A stretch of DNA of 64,000 nt, taken from the NCBI RefSeq assembly GCF_031822435.1, contig NZ_JAVQLW010000001.1, positions 1,433,501-1,497,500 on the forward strand, written 5' to 3'. The stretch is from Paracoccus sp. MBLB3053 (GTDB lineage Bacteria > Pseudomonadota > Alphaproteobacteria > Rhodobacterales > Rhodobacteraceae). Under the pieces are notes generated by a model. That model was given only the letters and a program-made list of their open reading frames with translations, had not been told where the DNA came from and made no database searches. The position numbers were made by a program, and so were the translations under genes. Shown here one piece after another: positions 9,422 to 17,781 of this stretch (the first letter of the stretch is position 1; each line of letters starts with the position of its first letter).

Positions 9422-10179
9422 CCGGCCGGATCGCCCGGATCAGGCGGCACCCGATCAAGTCGCTCGGGGGCGAAGACCTGGCCAGCGTCGCGCTATGCGC
9501 GGCGCGTCGGCTGCCGGGCGACCGGATCTGGGCAATGCTCACCGAAGCGGGTGAGCGTCATGCGGGCGAAGGGCCGAGCCCCGAACGCTGGCTGCCCAAA
9601 TCATGCTTCGTGCGCGGCGTGGCTTCGGCCGCGCTGCAGGCCATTTCGGGCGGCTGGGGCGAGGGAGCGCCGGAGGGCGAGATCCGTCTGACGCATCCCG
9701 ATCTGCCGGACCTGGTTTTCGATCCGGAAACCGAAGGGGGGCGTCTGCTCGACTGGATCGCGCCGCTCTGGCCCGGTGACAAGCCTGCGGCAACGCGCCT
9801 CGTGCAGGGGCCGACTGGCTGGACCGACGTGAACCAGCCCTGGGTTTCGATCCTCTCGCTCTCGAGCCTGCAAGATCTGGAAACGAGGCTGGATCAGCCT
9901 CTTGGGGTCGAGCGCTGGCGTGGCAATCTTTGGGTCGATGGCTGGGAGCCCTATGCCGAACGCGATCTGGTCGGCCAGATACTGACCATTGGGGAAGTCG
10001 AACTGCGCGTGACCGAAAAGATCGGGCGCTGCGCCGCGACCAGCGCCGATACCCGGACGGGCAAGCTTGACTGCGATATGCCCGCAGCACTGACCCAGCA
10101 GTTTGGGCACCATGATTTCGGCATTTACGCCGAGGTCGTCACCGGCGGCGAAATCGCCCTAAACGACGAGATCCGCTAA
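9418..10179 (+). CDS. MOSC-domain protein
   Basis: A 253-residue protein starting at GTG 9418, inside the yidC stop. The first about 80 residues (IRRHPIKSLGGEDLASVAL) match the MOSC N-terminal beta-barrel domain. The C-terminal half has the MOSC pattern with the single cysteine in RIGRCAATSADTRTGKLD, the position proposed to carry sulfur or molybdenum cofactor in this family. Relatives such as YcbX take part in reduction of N-hydroxylated compounds. The substrate here is unknown. It overlaps engB by one base, so yidC-MOSC-engB is tightly coupled. Confidence 0.88.
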   Translation: MTGRIARIRRHPIKSLGGEDLASVALCAARRLPGDRIWAMLTEAGERHAGEGPSPERWLPKSCFVRGVASAALQAISGGWGEGAPEGEIRLTHPDLPDLVFDPETEGGRLLDWIAPLWPGDKPAATRLVQGPTGWTDVNQPWVSILSLSSLQDLETRLDQPLGVERWRGNLWVDGWEPYAERDLVGQILTIGEVELRVTEKIGRCAATSADTRTGKLDCDMPAALTQQFGHHDFGIYAEVVTGGEIALNDEIR

Positions 10180-10829
10180 TGAAGGTTTCCTTTCCAATCG
10201 CGCCTGAACCCGATCCCGAAGTGGCCGAGGCCGCTCGGAAGCTTTTCGCAGGCCCGGTGGATTTCCTGAAGGGCGTGGTGGCCATGGACGGGTTGCCGCC
10301 TGCGGACCGTCCAGAGGTCTGCTTTGCCGGTCGCTCGAATGTCGGCAAGTCGAGCCTCATCAATGCGCTCACCGGGCGGAATTCGCTGGCGCGAGCCTCG
10401 AACACGCCGGGCCGCACGCAGGAAGTGAATTATTTCACGCTGGGTGAACAGGCCTATCTGGTCGACCTTCCGGGCTACGGCTTTGCCAAGGCGCCGGTCG
10501 CCGTGGTCGCCAAGTGGCAGGCGCTGTTGAAGAATTACCTTTCGGGACGTCCGACTTTGCGCCGCGCCTTCGCGCTGATCGATTCGCGCCATGGCGTGAA
10601 GGATGTCGACCACGAGATCATGAAGCTTCTGGATCGTGCCGCCGTTCCCTTCCAGGTCGTGCTGACCAAAGCGGACAAGATCAGCAACCAGGCCATGGCC
10701 GCCACGGTGGCCCAGGTTGAGGAAGCACTTCAGAAGCATCCCGCGGCCTATCCCGAACTGGTCTTGACCAGTTCGGACAAGGGACAGGGCATCGCCACAC
10801 TGCGTGCCATCATTGCCGGCCTCGACTAG
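10179..10829 (+). CDS. engB: Ribosome biogenesis GTP-binding protein EngB (YihA/YsxC)
   Basis: A 216-residue GTPase. G1 is GRSNVGKSSLINAL, G3 is LVDLPGYGFAKAP and G4 is LTKADKI, all in the order and spacing of the TRAFAC-class EngB family, which aids 50S subunit assembly. The start ATG overlaps the preceding stop (TAATG). It follows yidC in many alphaproteobacteria. Confidence 0.96.
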   Translation: MKVSFPIAPEPDPEVAEAARKLFAGPVDFLKGVVAMDGLPPADRPEVCFAGRSNVGKSSLINALTGRNSLARASNTPGRTQEVNYFTLGEQAYLVDLPGYGFAKAPVAVVAKWQALLKNYLSGRPTLRRAFALIDSRHGVKDVDHEIMKLLDRAAVPFQVVLTKADKISNQAMAATVAQVEEALQKHPAAYPELVLTSSDKGQGIATLRAIIAGLD

Positions 10830-10907
10830 GCCGAGATCCGCGGACCGGCGGACTGGACCTTGCCGGCCCATGATCCTAGGCTCGCCGCTGATGAACAGGG
10901 GCCTCTG

Positions 10908-11822
10908 ATGAGAAAGCAAAACATGAACCGTGACTGGATCGCCACCGCTCGCACCCTTTCGGAAGCGCTGCCCTACATGCAGCGATATTCCGGCGCGGTC
11001 GTCGTGGTGAAATTCGGTGGCAACGCCATGGGCGATGACGAGGCGATGGCCGAATTCGCACGCGACGTGGTGCTCATGAAGCAGGTCGGGATCCATCCCG
11101 TCGTGGTGCATGGCGGCGGGCCGATGATCAACGACCTGCTGAACAAGCTTGGCATCGAAAGCAGCTTCGTCCGCGGCAAGCGCGTGACGACGCGTGAGAC
11201 TGTCGAGGTCGTCGAAATGGTGCTCTCGGGTCTTGTGAACAAGCGTATCGTCCAGGCGATCAACGATGCTGGCGGCCGTGCCGTCGGCATCTCGGGCAAG
11301 GACGACGACCTGATGGTCTGCGAGGCAGACGATCCGGAACTGGGCTTTGTCGGTCGACCGGTCGAAATGAACGTCCAGATCATCCGCGACCTCTATACTG
11401 CCGGCATGATCCCGGTCATTGCACCGGTCGCGACAGGCATGGAAGACAATGAGACCTTCAACGTGAACGGCGACACTGCTGCCGGAGCGATCGCAGGGGC
11501 ACTGAAGGCCGACCGCTTGCTTCTGCTGACCGATGTGTCGGGCGTCAAGAACGCCTCGGGAGAGGTCGTCACCGCGATGCATCCCGACCAGGTTCGTGCC
11601 ATGATCGCGGACGGCACGATCGCGGGGGGCATGATCCCCAAGACGGAGACGGCGCTCAAGGCGGTGGATGAGGGCGTGCGAGCGGTCGTCATCCTGGACG
11701 GTCGCGTTCCGAACGCCTGCCTGCTTGAGCTTTTCACCGAGCACGGCGCGGGCTCCCTGATCCGGTCGACCGAGCCGCGCATCAAGCCGCGCGGTCTCCG
11801 CCAAGGTGGCACGGAGCTCTGA
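10908..11822 (+). CDS. argB: Acetylglutamate kinase
   Basis: A 304-residue protein of the amino acid kinase family. It phosphorylates N-acetyl-L-glutamate in the second step of arginine synthesis. Visible motifs are [13 protein letters not shown] (phosphate binding), [14 protein letters not shown] (substrate loop) and [12 protein letters not shown] near the C-terminus. A longer frame opens at a TTG (10860), but ATG 10908 has AGGGG upstream; ATG 10923 is another possible start. An arginine-sensing N-terminal helix, found in some family members, may be the segment [18 protein letters not shown]. Confidence 0.96.
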   Translation: MRKQNMNRDWIATARTLSEALPYMQRYSGAVVVVKFGGNAMGDDEAMAEFARDVVLMKQVGIHPVVVHGGGPMINDLLNKLGIESSFVRGKRVTTRETVEVVEMVLSGLVNKRIVQAINDAGGRAVGISGKDDDLMVCEADDPELGFVGRPVEMNVQIIRDLYTAGMIPVIAPVATGMEDNETFNVNGDTAAGAIAGALKADRLLLLTDVSGVKNASGEVVTAMHPDQVRAMIADGTIAGGMIPKTETALKAVDEGVRAVVILDGRVPNACLLELFTEHGAGSLIRSTEPRIKPRGLRQGGTEL

Positions 11823-11832
11823 TATCCCTGTT

Positions 11833-11858
11833 GCCAAACGAGCGCTTGCCCGTTTGGC
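11833..11858 (+). terminator. Hairpin after argB
   Basis: GCCAAACG at 11833-11840 pairs with CGTTTGGC at 11851-11858 around a ten-base loop that could add a further GC pair. It starts 11 bases after the argB stop. No T run follows, so termination here may be partial or Rho-assisted. Confidence 0.5.
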
Positions 11859-11909
11859 GAAAGCTGTGGCAGGCTCATTTCCAGTTCTATGGGCGGCAAA
11901 GGCGATCGC

Positions 11910-12428
11910 ATGACGAAATTCGGACACTGCCGACTGATACTGACACGTCATGCCAAGTCATCCTGGGACGATCCGCAGCAGCCCGATCACGACCGCCCCC
12001 TGAACGACCGTGGTCGGCGTTCGGCCCGCGCGCTGGGTGACTGGTTGGCCAGTCGAGGCTATGAGCCCGAAGAGGTTCTGTGCTCCACGGCTCTGCGAAC
12101 CCGGGAAACCTGGGAGAAGGTCGCGATAGCACCATTGGAGGTGCGGCCACACCTGCGTCTTGAGCCGGGCCTTTATCACGCCACACCCGAGAAGATGTTC
12201 GAAATCCTGCGATCGGCCAACGAGCCCACGGTGATGATGCTGGGCCACAATCCGGGCATATCGGAATTTGCGGCCATGCTACCTGCGCGTGTTCCCCTTG
12301 ATCCGGAATTCCGCCGCTACCCGACAGCTGCGACGCTGGTCGTCGATTTCCAGATCGACGACTGGAGCGATCTGCAGCCCGGGCAGGGCAGTGTGCTCGA
12401 CTTCGTCAGGCTCGACGGTCGAACCTAG
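11910..12428 (+). CDS. SixA-type histidine phosphatase family protein
   Basis: A 172-residue protein. LILTRHAKSSWDDP carries the RHx catalytic His motif of the histidine phosphatase superfamily, and MMLGHNPGISEF carries the second catalytic His. The short length and the DRPLNDRGRRSARALGDWL segment fit the SixA branch, which dephosphorylates phosphohistidine on signalling or PTS-type proteins. ATG 11910 has AAAGG upstream; an in-frame ATG at 11889 is a weaker alternative. It converges with the pyruvyl transferase-like gene. Confidence 0.88.
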   Translation: MTKFGHCRLILTRHAKSSWDDPQQPDHDRPLNDRGRRSARALGDWLASRGYEPEEVLCSTALRTRETWEKVAIAPLEVRPHLRLEPGLYHATPEKMFEILRSANEPTVMMLGHNPGISEFAAMLPARVPLDPEFRRYPTAATLVVDFQIDDWSDLQPGQGSVLDFVRLDGRT

Positions 12429-12462
12429 ACCCATCATCGCACATCATCGGGGGGGCCGGGTA

Positions 12463-14241
12463 TCAGCTTTTCCAGGGGCGCATGCGGCTGAGAAGCCCCC
12501 CGAAGAGCGTGGGAAGGGCCGACCGTGACGGCGCGGGATCGGCAAGCGTCGCGACACGATCCAGCATTTCTTCGATCCGCTCCGAGGCGAGTGAGACATA
12601 TCGCATACGTTTCGCCTCAAATAGATCTGTCGCCTGCGCATCTAGGCACCGGGAAACGGCGCTGCGCTTTTCGACCGGATTTGCTTCGATCCATTCCCTT
12701 GGCAGCAGACATTCATCGACCATATCGGCATCCCTGAGCATGGCTTCGATCTTGAAGCTGTTCGAGGGAATCGCACAGGCCGGGCGCCCTGCGGAAATCG
12801 CCGCGACAAGCCCATGAAATCGGCCCGTGACCCAGCCCCTCGCAGACTTCAGGTCCGGTGCTTGGAGGAGCAGGGGGAACGCGGTTTCGTCGCGGATGGC
12901 CCGATTTCGCAGCGCGCCAAGCGGGCGACCCGGCATGACGAAAAACGGCGCCTTCTCATGTGCCGCGAAGTCTTGCAAGGCGTGTGACGCCTGCTGAACG
13001 ACGCTGTCGATGACGCAGAGGTCGTGCATCGGTTCGTCGAACTGACCCGCGCGATAAAATTCGAGGAAAGCCGCAAACGAAACATCTGGAACATGCATGG
13101 CGCCAAGCTGCTTCGGTAACTGCGCGAGCGAGGCCGTTTCCCGCACATAGACCTGATTTGCAGAGGCGACGCTTTTCACGAAATCGGGCGGGTTGTCCTG
13201 CCAGACAGAATTGACGATCGCGACCGGAATTCCCCGTGCTTTCGCCTTTTCGCAGCAACGCAGCAGTTCAGCCGCCCGCGGCGCACCATGGTGAAGCGTG
13301 CCTTCACCATTCAGAACGACGAGGCTGGGAGCACGGGCAGAGACAAGAGCATCGAAGCCGAGCTCGTCATTGGCCCAGCCAGCCTCGATCAGGCCGCGGC
13401 TTGCGAGCCCACGCCTCAGTGCAGTGCAAGCGAAGGTCGTGCCCGCGTGGAAGCCGTGCCCCAGTCGGCCTGTGTCGTTCAGAAGGATGTATCCCTGGGC
13501 GCTATCGATGGCCAACGGGTGGGAGTGGGATTGCCGGATCTGCGTTTCCGGCCTGACAGTTTGCCGGCTCGGCGACCATCTGTTCCTTGCCTGATAAGCT
13601 GCGAAGCGGTTGAAGACCGTATCGTTCCGCAGGGCGCGGTGTACCAGTTCACGCGCGATCAGGCTCGGCAGGCCATCTCCGGTCAGGGTTGCGTCGATGC
13701 GGGCAAGAAGGTTCTGGACCATGTCGCCCTTGCCGATCATGAATCCTGTCATGCCATCAAAGATAGGGGTGCGCCCGCTTAGCCGCGCCAGTTCAGGATC
13801 TCCGGCCCCGGTCGCCACTCTCTCGGTCTCGTAAAGCTTGACGACATTCGCGAAGAGACTTGCCAGAACGGCGATCTGCGCCTCATTCCTGTCGGGAAGA
13901 TGGTCGGCCAGGGTTTCGCAAGCTGAAACCAGCCATCTCGTATCAAGAACCTCCAGAAGCAGATCGCCGTGCTCGTCCCAGATCCCGCGGAAACGCGTAA
14001 AATTCTCGGGAAGATTGATGCCGCGGCGAATGGCGACGATCAGCGCCGCATGTGCGAATTTCAGCGCGCTCTGCCCGGAAAATTCGGCCCTGAGCATGTC
14101 GAGATGCTGATCTAAATCGTCCTGCCGCCCGAATGATCCTGCATGCGGATACCCGGTCAGGATCTGGTAGCGCAGGGACCGGAAATCCAACGTGCCCGAC
14201 GTAGCCAGGACCTCATGGCTCAACTCTTCAGTATTCTTCAT
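12463..14241 (-). CDS. Polysaccharide pyruvyl transferase family protein, long form
   Basis: About 592 residues from ATG 14241. The first half (about 1-270) is helical and unassigned. The second half has the pyruvyl transferase-family order: GYILLNDTGRLGHGFHAG, VVLNGEGTLHHGAPRAAELL, GIPVAIVNSVWQDNP, VYVRETASLAQLPKQLG and GWVTGRFHGLVAAISAG. The frame stays open to 14553, but that extra stretch reads as low-quality, Arg/Ser-rich sequence, so I left it out. The ribosome site at 14241 is weak. Probably acts on a surface glycan along with the neighbouring sulfotransferase on the same strand. Substrate unknown. Confidence 0.82.
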   Translation of the reverse strand: MKNTEELSHEVLATSGTLDFRSLRYQILTGYPHAGSFGRQDDLDQHLDMLRAEFSGQSALKFAHAALIVAIRRGINLPENFTRFRGIWDEHGDLLLEVLDTRWLVSACETLADHLPDRNEAQIAVLASLFANVVKLYETERVATGAGDPELARLSGRTPIFDGMTGFMIGKGDMVQNLLARIDATLTGDGLPSLIARELVHRALRNDTVFNRFAAYQARNRWSPSRQTVRPETQIRQSHSHPLAIDSAQGYILLNDTGRLGHGFHAGTTFACTALRRGLASRGLIEAGWANDELGFDALVSARAPSLVVLNGEGTLHHGAPRAAELLRCCEKAKARGIPVAIVNSVWQDNPPDFVKSVASANQVYVRETASLAQLPKQLGAMHVPDVSFAAFLEFYRAGQFDEPMHDLCVIDSVVQQASHALQDFAAHEKAPFFVMPGRPLGALRNRAIRDETAFPLLLQAPDLKSARGWVTGRFHGLVAAISAGRPACAIPSNSFKIEAMLRDADMVDECLLPREWIEANPVEKRSAVSRCLDAQATDLFEAKRMRYVSLASERIEEMLDRVATLADPAPSRSALPTLFGGLLSRMRPWKS

Positions 14242-14549
14242 GATCGCGATAGCTGCTGTCCCAAGTTGCGATCTTTGACGCACCGACTGCCTTGGAGGCA
14301 ACCCCAGAAATTTCATGTCCGACGTGCAGGCCGAATTGTCAGACCATCTGGAAGGCCATCGAGATCGCGTCCAAGGCGGCGAAAAGAAGAAGGTTTCGGA
14401 TCTTTGCAGCCTGGCCGCTGAGCGGCGAACGGCTGGCGATTTGCCGCAAACGGGGGGCATCCAAGGCTTCCCCCTGGACACGCGGGAGGTGGCGTCGGAA
14501 AAACCATTGCCCCCGGCACGGTTGTGCGACGAGCCGCCCTGTCTGGACG
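14242..14549. other. Interval without a convincing gene
   Basis: These 308 bases separate the sulfotransferase gene and the long pyruvyl transferase-like gene. Frames are open on both strands, including an N-terminal extension of the long pyruvyl transferase-like frame, but the translations are Arg/Ser/Pro-rich and lack family features. I see no clear promoter or terminator. The interval could be the 5' leader of the downstream gene or decayed coding sequence. Confidence 0.4.
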
Positions 14550-15278
14550 TCAATGCTGGCGGCGCTTTTCCTTCGTCGAAAGGGCGAAGTCGAACAGCTC
14601 TATATCATGCCTCAGCGTGTTGCGTAGCACCTCGATGTCGCGTTCCGTGGCGCCTTCCCGCGCGAGGAAGTCGGTGTTCGAAACGGAACTGACATTGCGC
14701 ATCTCATAGCCCTCTGTGTTCCAGCCGAGGTATGCGGCGCATTCTTCGACAGCGACGACGAAATCGTGGAAGAACCCGAAATAGCCCATGTTCATCAGCG
14801 TCCGCTTCGCTTTCTCCAGCATCGCATCGTCACACCCTTTTACGCGATCGACGCCAGCCAGAAGCTGTGTCGCCTTGCTGACGGCAGAGAAGTAGAACTC
14901 TCCCGTGGTGGTCGCGGCACAATAGGCACTGAAGCTCACCTTCCCGCTGCTGAACGCTTCGTGGGCGGGATGGGACGGAAGGTCGTGCTTGATGAATTTG
15001 TACTCGGAAATCGCGCGCGCGACCGGGTCCCGAAGGAAGGTGAAGTAATTGCAGTGGCGATCCGTATAATTGTGAACCACAACCGGTATGTGGCCGAACA
15101 CGACCGCGCAATCCTTGAGTCGGGTATTGCGATGCTGCTCAAAGATGCCATGCAGTTCGACGCCTTGCTTGCGGTAGCAGGGAACACGAAGCTTGGGTGG
15201 GTAGTTCGCTTCGATCAAGGAGCGGATCGAACTGCCAGCGGCCTTCGGGATGTGAATGAAAACGTCGATCTTTTCCAT
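14550..15278 (-). CDS. Sulfotransferase family protein
   Basis: A 242-residue protein. The 5'-phosphosulfate-binding loop is DVFIHIPKAAGSSIRSLIE near the N-terminus, and the 3'-phosphate-binding segment is YFTFLRDPVARAISEYKF. These are the two PAPS-binding signatures of the Sulfotransfer_2 group, which sulfates carbohydrates. The frame extends three codons upstream to a TTG, but ATG 15278 is the first good start. It sits just upstream, on the same strand, of the long pyruvyl transferase-like gene and about 300 bases from tRNA-Met. Acceptor unknown; a surface polysaccharide is likely. Confidence 0.87.
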   Translation of the reverse strand: MEKIDVFIHIPKAAGSSIRSLIEANYPPKLRVPCYRKQGVELHGIFEQHRNTRLKDCAVVFGHIPVVVHNYTDRHCNYFTFLRDPVARAISEYKFIKHDLPSHPAHEAFSSGKVSFSAYCAATTTGEFYFSAVSKATQLLAGVDRVKGCDDAMLEKAKRTLMNMGYFGFFHDFVVAVEECAAYLGWNTEGYEMRNVSSVSNTDFLAREGATERDIEVLRNTLRHDIELFDFALSTKEKRRQH

Positions 15279-15586
15279 TTCGCGCAATCTGTAGCTGAAT
15301 AGCGGCGAGCAAGATGCGCAACACCGATTCCGGTGTCAATGACAGGGCGCAGCGAACCCCTGCAGGCGGCCGTCGTGGCCTCTGCTCAGGCGCAGATCTG
15401 CGAGGGACAGCGGCGCCGAACCTGAATAACTCCCTGAAATCTCGTCCCGACTTTTCCGCGAGCATGGCTCGTCTCGGAAAATCCAAAGCTCGAATGACAA
15501 AGTCGTCATCAGCGATCTGGACAATTGCAGCGCAAATTATCGGGTGGGTTTCTTGGTCGCATCTTTGCCAGAGGGACCAGGATTTT
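15279..15586. other. Intergenic stretch between sulfotransferase and tRNA-Met
   Basis: I see no gene in these 308 bases. A small perfect hairpin, ACACCG-ATTC-CGGTGT, lies at 15321-15336, about 40 bases upstream of the sulfotransferase start. The rest has no recognisable repeat or attachment-site copy of the tRNA end. Confidence 0.5.
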
Positions 15587-15663
15587 TGGTAGCGGAGGAG
15601 GGATTTGAACCCCCGACACAAGGATTATGATTCCTCTGCTCTAACCAGCTGAGCTACTCCGCC
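15587..15663 (-). tRNA. tRNA-Met (anticodon CAT, probably elongator)
   Basis: On the minus strand 77 bases fold as a cloverleaf. The acceptor arm is GGCGGAG paired with CTCCGCT (one G-T pair), with an encoded CCA. The D arm contains AGCTCAGCTGGTTAGAGC. The anticodon loop is ATCATAA with anticodon CAT, and the T arm contains GTTCAAATC. The normal paired first acceptor base argues against initiator tRNA. A lysidine-modified tRNA-Ile2 also has CAT and cannot be fully excluded by eye. Confidence 0.9.
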
Positions 15664-15775
15664 ACGGAGTGCGGGCTATCTACGGCGAGTGGCGGGTGGG
15701 GTCAAGGGCATTGGAAAGGAAAAATGATCCGAATGAAGAATTTTTCCGCGAGCCTGCGCTCTGCGCTGGCGTCCT

Positions 15776-15784
15776 GTGGATAAG
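15776..15784 (-). other. Single DnaA-box-like nonamer
   Basis: TGTGGATAA is the exact reverse complement of the DnaA box TTATCCACA. It is alone: I saw no cluster of further boxes or an A/T-rich unwinding element nearby, so it does not mark a replication origin by itself. Confidence 0.3.
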
Positions 15785-15854
15785 ACTGCGTAATCGCGAA
15801 TGAAAATGAATGTCAGGAAAAGAAAAAGGCGGCCGCCCTGAAGTCATTTTGAGT

Positions 15855-16232
15855 GATCGCGGGGCCATGGGCGGATGCATATGGCGACGATGAAGCCCAA
15901 GAGCCTTTCGGCGGTGTTGGCGTGGCGAATTGCGACGCACCGGGCGCTCTCCAGCTATTTGAAGCATCGCTCGACCAGGTCAGGCAGCCGCTAGCCTATA
16001 CGGTCGTCCGCGACGCGCAGCTTGCGGAAGGGTGCGGCGCGTCGGGGGCCAGCCCGGTCTTGTGCAATGATCTGTCCGCACCCGGCCAGCATCCAGCGCC
16101 GGAACCGGCTGCCGACGTTCGACCCCCTGCCGAACTCCTCCGGCAGGTCCGCCATCAAGATCCTGTGCGAGCGATCCCGAACAGGGTGATGGTTCAGGGG
16201 CTTGCGCGCGTTCGGGGTGCGGAAGGCGAAGA
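15855..16232 (-). pseudogene. Remnant of an IS5-family transposase
   Basis: On the minus strand one frame reads MADLPEEFGRGSNV followed by SRFRRWMLAGCGQII, the familiar N-terminal segment of IS5/IS427-group transposases (DLPEEFG-W-SVY-RFRRW). Closer to 15855 another stretch reads LPDLVERCFK, stop, LESARCVAIRHANTAERLL, which matches the C-terminal RNLVER-F-KLK-RR-ATRY signature. The catalytic middle is missing and there are in-frame stops, so the element is dead. Intact terminal inverted repeats were not found. It marks a past insertion near tRNA-Met and the accessory glycan genes. Confidence 0.75.
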
Positions 16233-16280
16233 CGAAGCGATCGGGGAACGCCTATTCCTCGGCTGATATCAGGTCTCTTT

Positions 16281-16313
16281 CCAAGCTGGTCTCTATCGGA
16301 GGTACCAGCTTGG
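16281..16313. repeat. 10-bp perfect inverted repeat
   Basis: CCAAGCTGGT at 16281-16290 and ACCAGCTTGG at 16304-16313 are perfect inverted copies around 13 bases. The repeat lies between the transposase remnant and the end of gltX. It may terminate gltX transcription (65 bases beyond its stop) or be part of the old insertion. No T run accompanies it. Confidence 0.55.
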
Positions 16314-16378
16314 ATTGCGCCCAGCCCGCCGTGGGAATCCCTTTGTCAACGAGCTGTCTCTGATGGTTAGGATGGGGG

Positions 16379-17704
16379 TCAGCCCTTGGCGCGAACGACC
16401 TGAAGCAATGGCATCACGTCGGACATGTCCGGGCCATGCGCCTGGCCGGTCAGCGCCTTGCGCAGCGGCATGAACAGGCCCTTGCCCTTGCGGCCGGTGG
16501 CTTCCTTGACAGCGGTCGTGAACTCGCCCCAGGTCGCGTCGGTATAGGGCGGCGGCGGCAGCAGCGTCATGGCCTGCGAAATGAATTCGGCATCCTCGGG
16601 GTCGATTTGCGGCTGAGCGCCTTTGGAGAAGATTTCCCACCAGCCGGCGAGGTCGTCGAGCTTGGTGATGTTCTGCGAGGCGACACGCCAGAAGCGCTCG
16701 GCCTGATCAGCGGGAACACCAAGCGCGGCGATGCGGTCCTTGACCACCTCGAAGGGACGCGCCTGATTGGCCTCACGGGTCAGCGGCCACAGATCCTCGG
16801 CATCAAACTTGGTGGGCGAAGCACCGAATTGCGACGGTTCGAAACCATCAGCCAGTTCGTCAAGCGACATGCGCAGCTCGACTGGCTGCGACGATCCCAG
16901 CCGCGCCATCAGCGACAGCAGCGCCTCGGGAGCGACGCCGTTTTCACGAAGGTCCTTGATCGAAAGCGTGCCGAGGCGCTTGGACAATTCCTCGCCCTGG
17001 GCGCCGGTCAAGAGGCTGTGATGGGCAAAGGCCGGGGGCGTGCCGCCGAGCGCCTTGATGATCTGGATCTGGGTCGCGGTGTTCGTGACGTGGTCGGCGC
17101 CGCGCACGATATGGGTCACGCCCATGTCGGTGTCATCGACCGAAGAGGCGAAGGTATAAAGCACCTGACCGTCGGCGCGGATCAGCACCGGGTCCGAGAC
17201 CGAGGCCGCGTCGATCGAGATGTCGCCGAGGATGCCGTCGTTCCATTCGATGCGTTCCTGATCCAGCAGGAAGCGCCAGTAGCCATCGCGGCCCTCGCCG
17301 CGCAGCTTTTCCTTTTCGTCTGCGGACAGCTTGAAGCCGGCGCGGTCATAGACCGGTGGCTTGCCCATGTTGAGCTGCTTCTTGCGTTTGAGATCCAGCT
17401 CGGTCGGGGTCTCGAAGACCTCGTAAAGACGGCCGGACTGGCGCAGCCCTTCGGCGGCCTCGGCATAGCGGTCCAATCGGTCGGACTGGCGCTCGATCCG
17501 GTCCCATTGCAGGCCCAGCCATTCCAGGTCGCGCTGGATGCCGTCGGCATATTCCTGCTTCGACCGCTCGCGGTCGGTATCGTCAAGACGCAGGATGAAG
17601 GTGCCCCCCGTCTTGCGCGCGATGAGGTAGTTCATCAGCGCCGTGCGAAGGTTGCCGACATGGATGTGGCCGGTGGGGGAGGGAGCGAAACGTGTGATGG
17701 TCAT
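16379..17704 (-). CDS. gltX: Glutamyl-tRNA synthetase
   Basis: A 441-residue class I aminoacyl-tRNA synthetase. The HIGH-type motif is FAPSPTGHIHVGNLRTAL, the insertion region has RLDDTDRERSK, and the KMSKS-type loop reads EELSKRLGTLS. It charges tRNA-Glu. Many alphaproteobacteria carry two GltX copies, one of which may also charge tRNA-Gln for later amidation. I cannot tell from this window which one this is. It stands alone on the minus strand, divergent from the zincin gene. Confidence 0.96.
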   Translation of the reverse strand: MTITRFAPSPTGHIHVGNLRTALMNYLIARKTGGTFILRLDDTDRERSKQEYADGIQRDLEWLGLQWDRIERQSDRLDRYAEAAEGLRQSGRLYEVFETPTELDLKRKKQLNMGKPPVYDRAGFKLSADEKEKLRGEGRDGYWRFLLDQERIEWNDGILGDISIDAASVSDPVLIRADGQVLYTFASSVDDTDMGVTHIVRGADHVTNTATQIQIIKALGGTPPAFAHHSLLTGAQGEELSKRLGTLSIKDLRENGVAPEALLSLMARLGSSQPVELRMSLDELADGFEPSQFGASPTKFDAEDLWPLTREANQARPFEVVKDRIAALGVPADQAERFWRVASQNITKLDDLAGWWEIFSKGAQPQIDPEDAEFISQAMTLLPPPPYTDATWGEFTTAVKEATGRKGKGLFMPLRKALTGQAHGPDMSDVMPLLQVVRAKG

Positions 17705-17781
17705 GGAGGGTCTCCTGTCGGCTTCGCTCTTTCACAAATGCCGGTTTTTGTCCATATCGGTGGGGAAATACGAGGTTTGAC

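Noticed and set aside
14292..14627. Plus-strand 111-codon frame with CPTC-like cysteines
   Set aside because: It overlaps the sulfotransferase gene on the other strand and its composition (Arg/Trp/Ser-rich) does not look coding.
2199..15663. Genomic island bounded by tRNA-Arg and tRNA-Met
   Set aside because: No integrase gene and no direct repeat of either tRNA 3' end was seen; the middle of the interval is conserved housekeeping genes.
15776..15784. Exact DnaA box as a possible replication origin
   Set aside because: It is a single box without neighbours, unwinding element or dnaA/parAB genes nearby.
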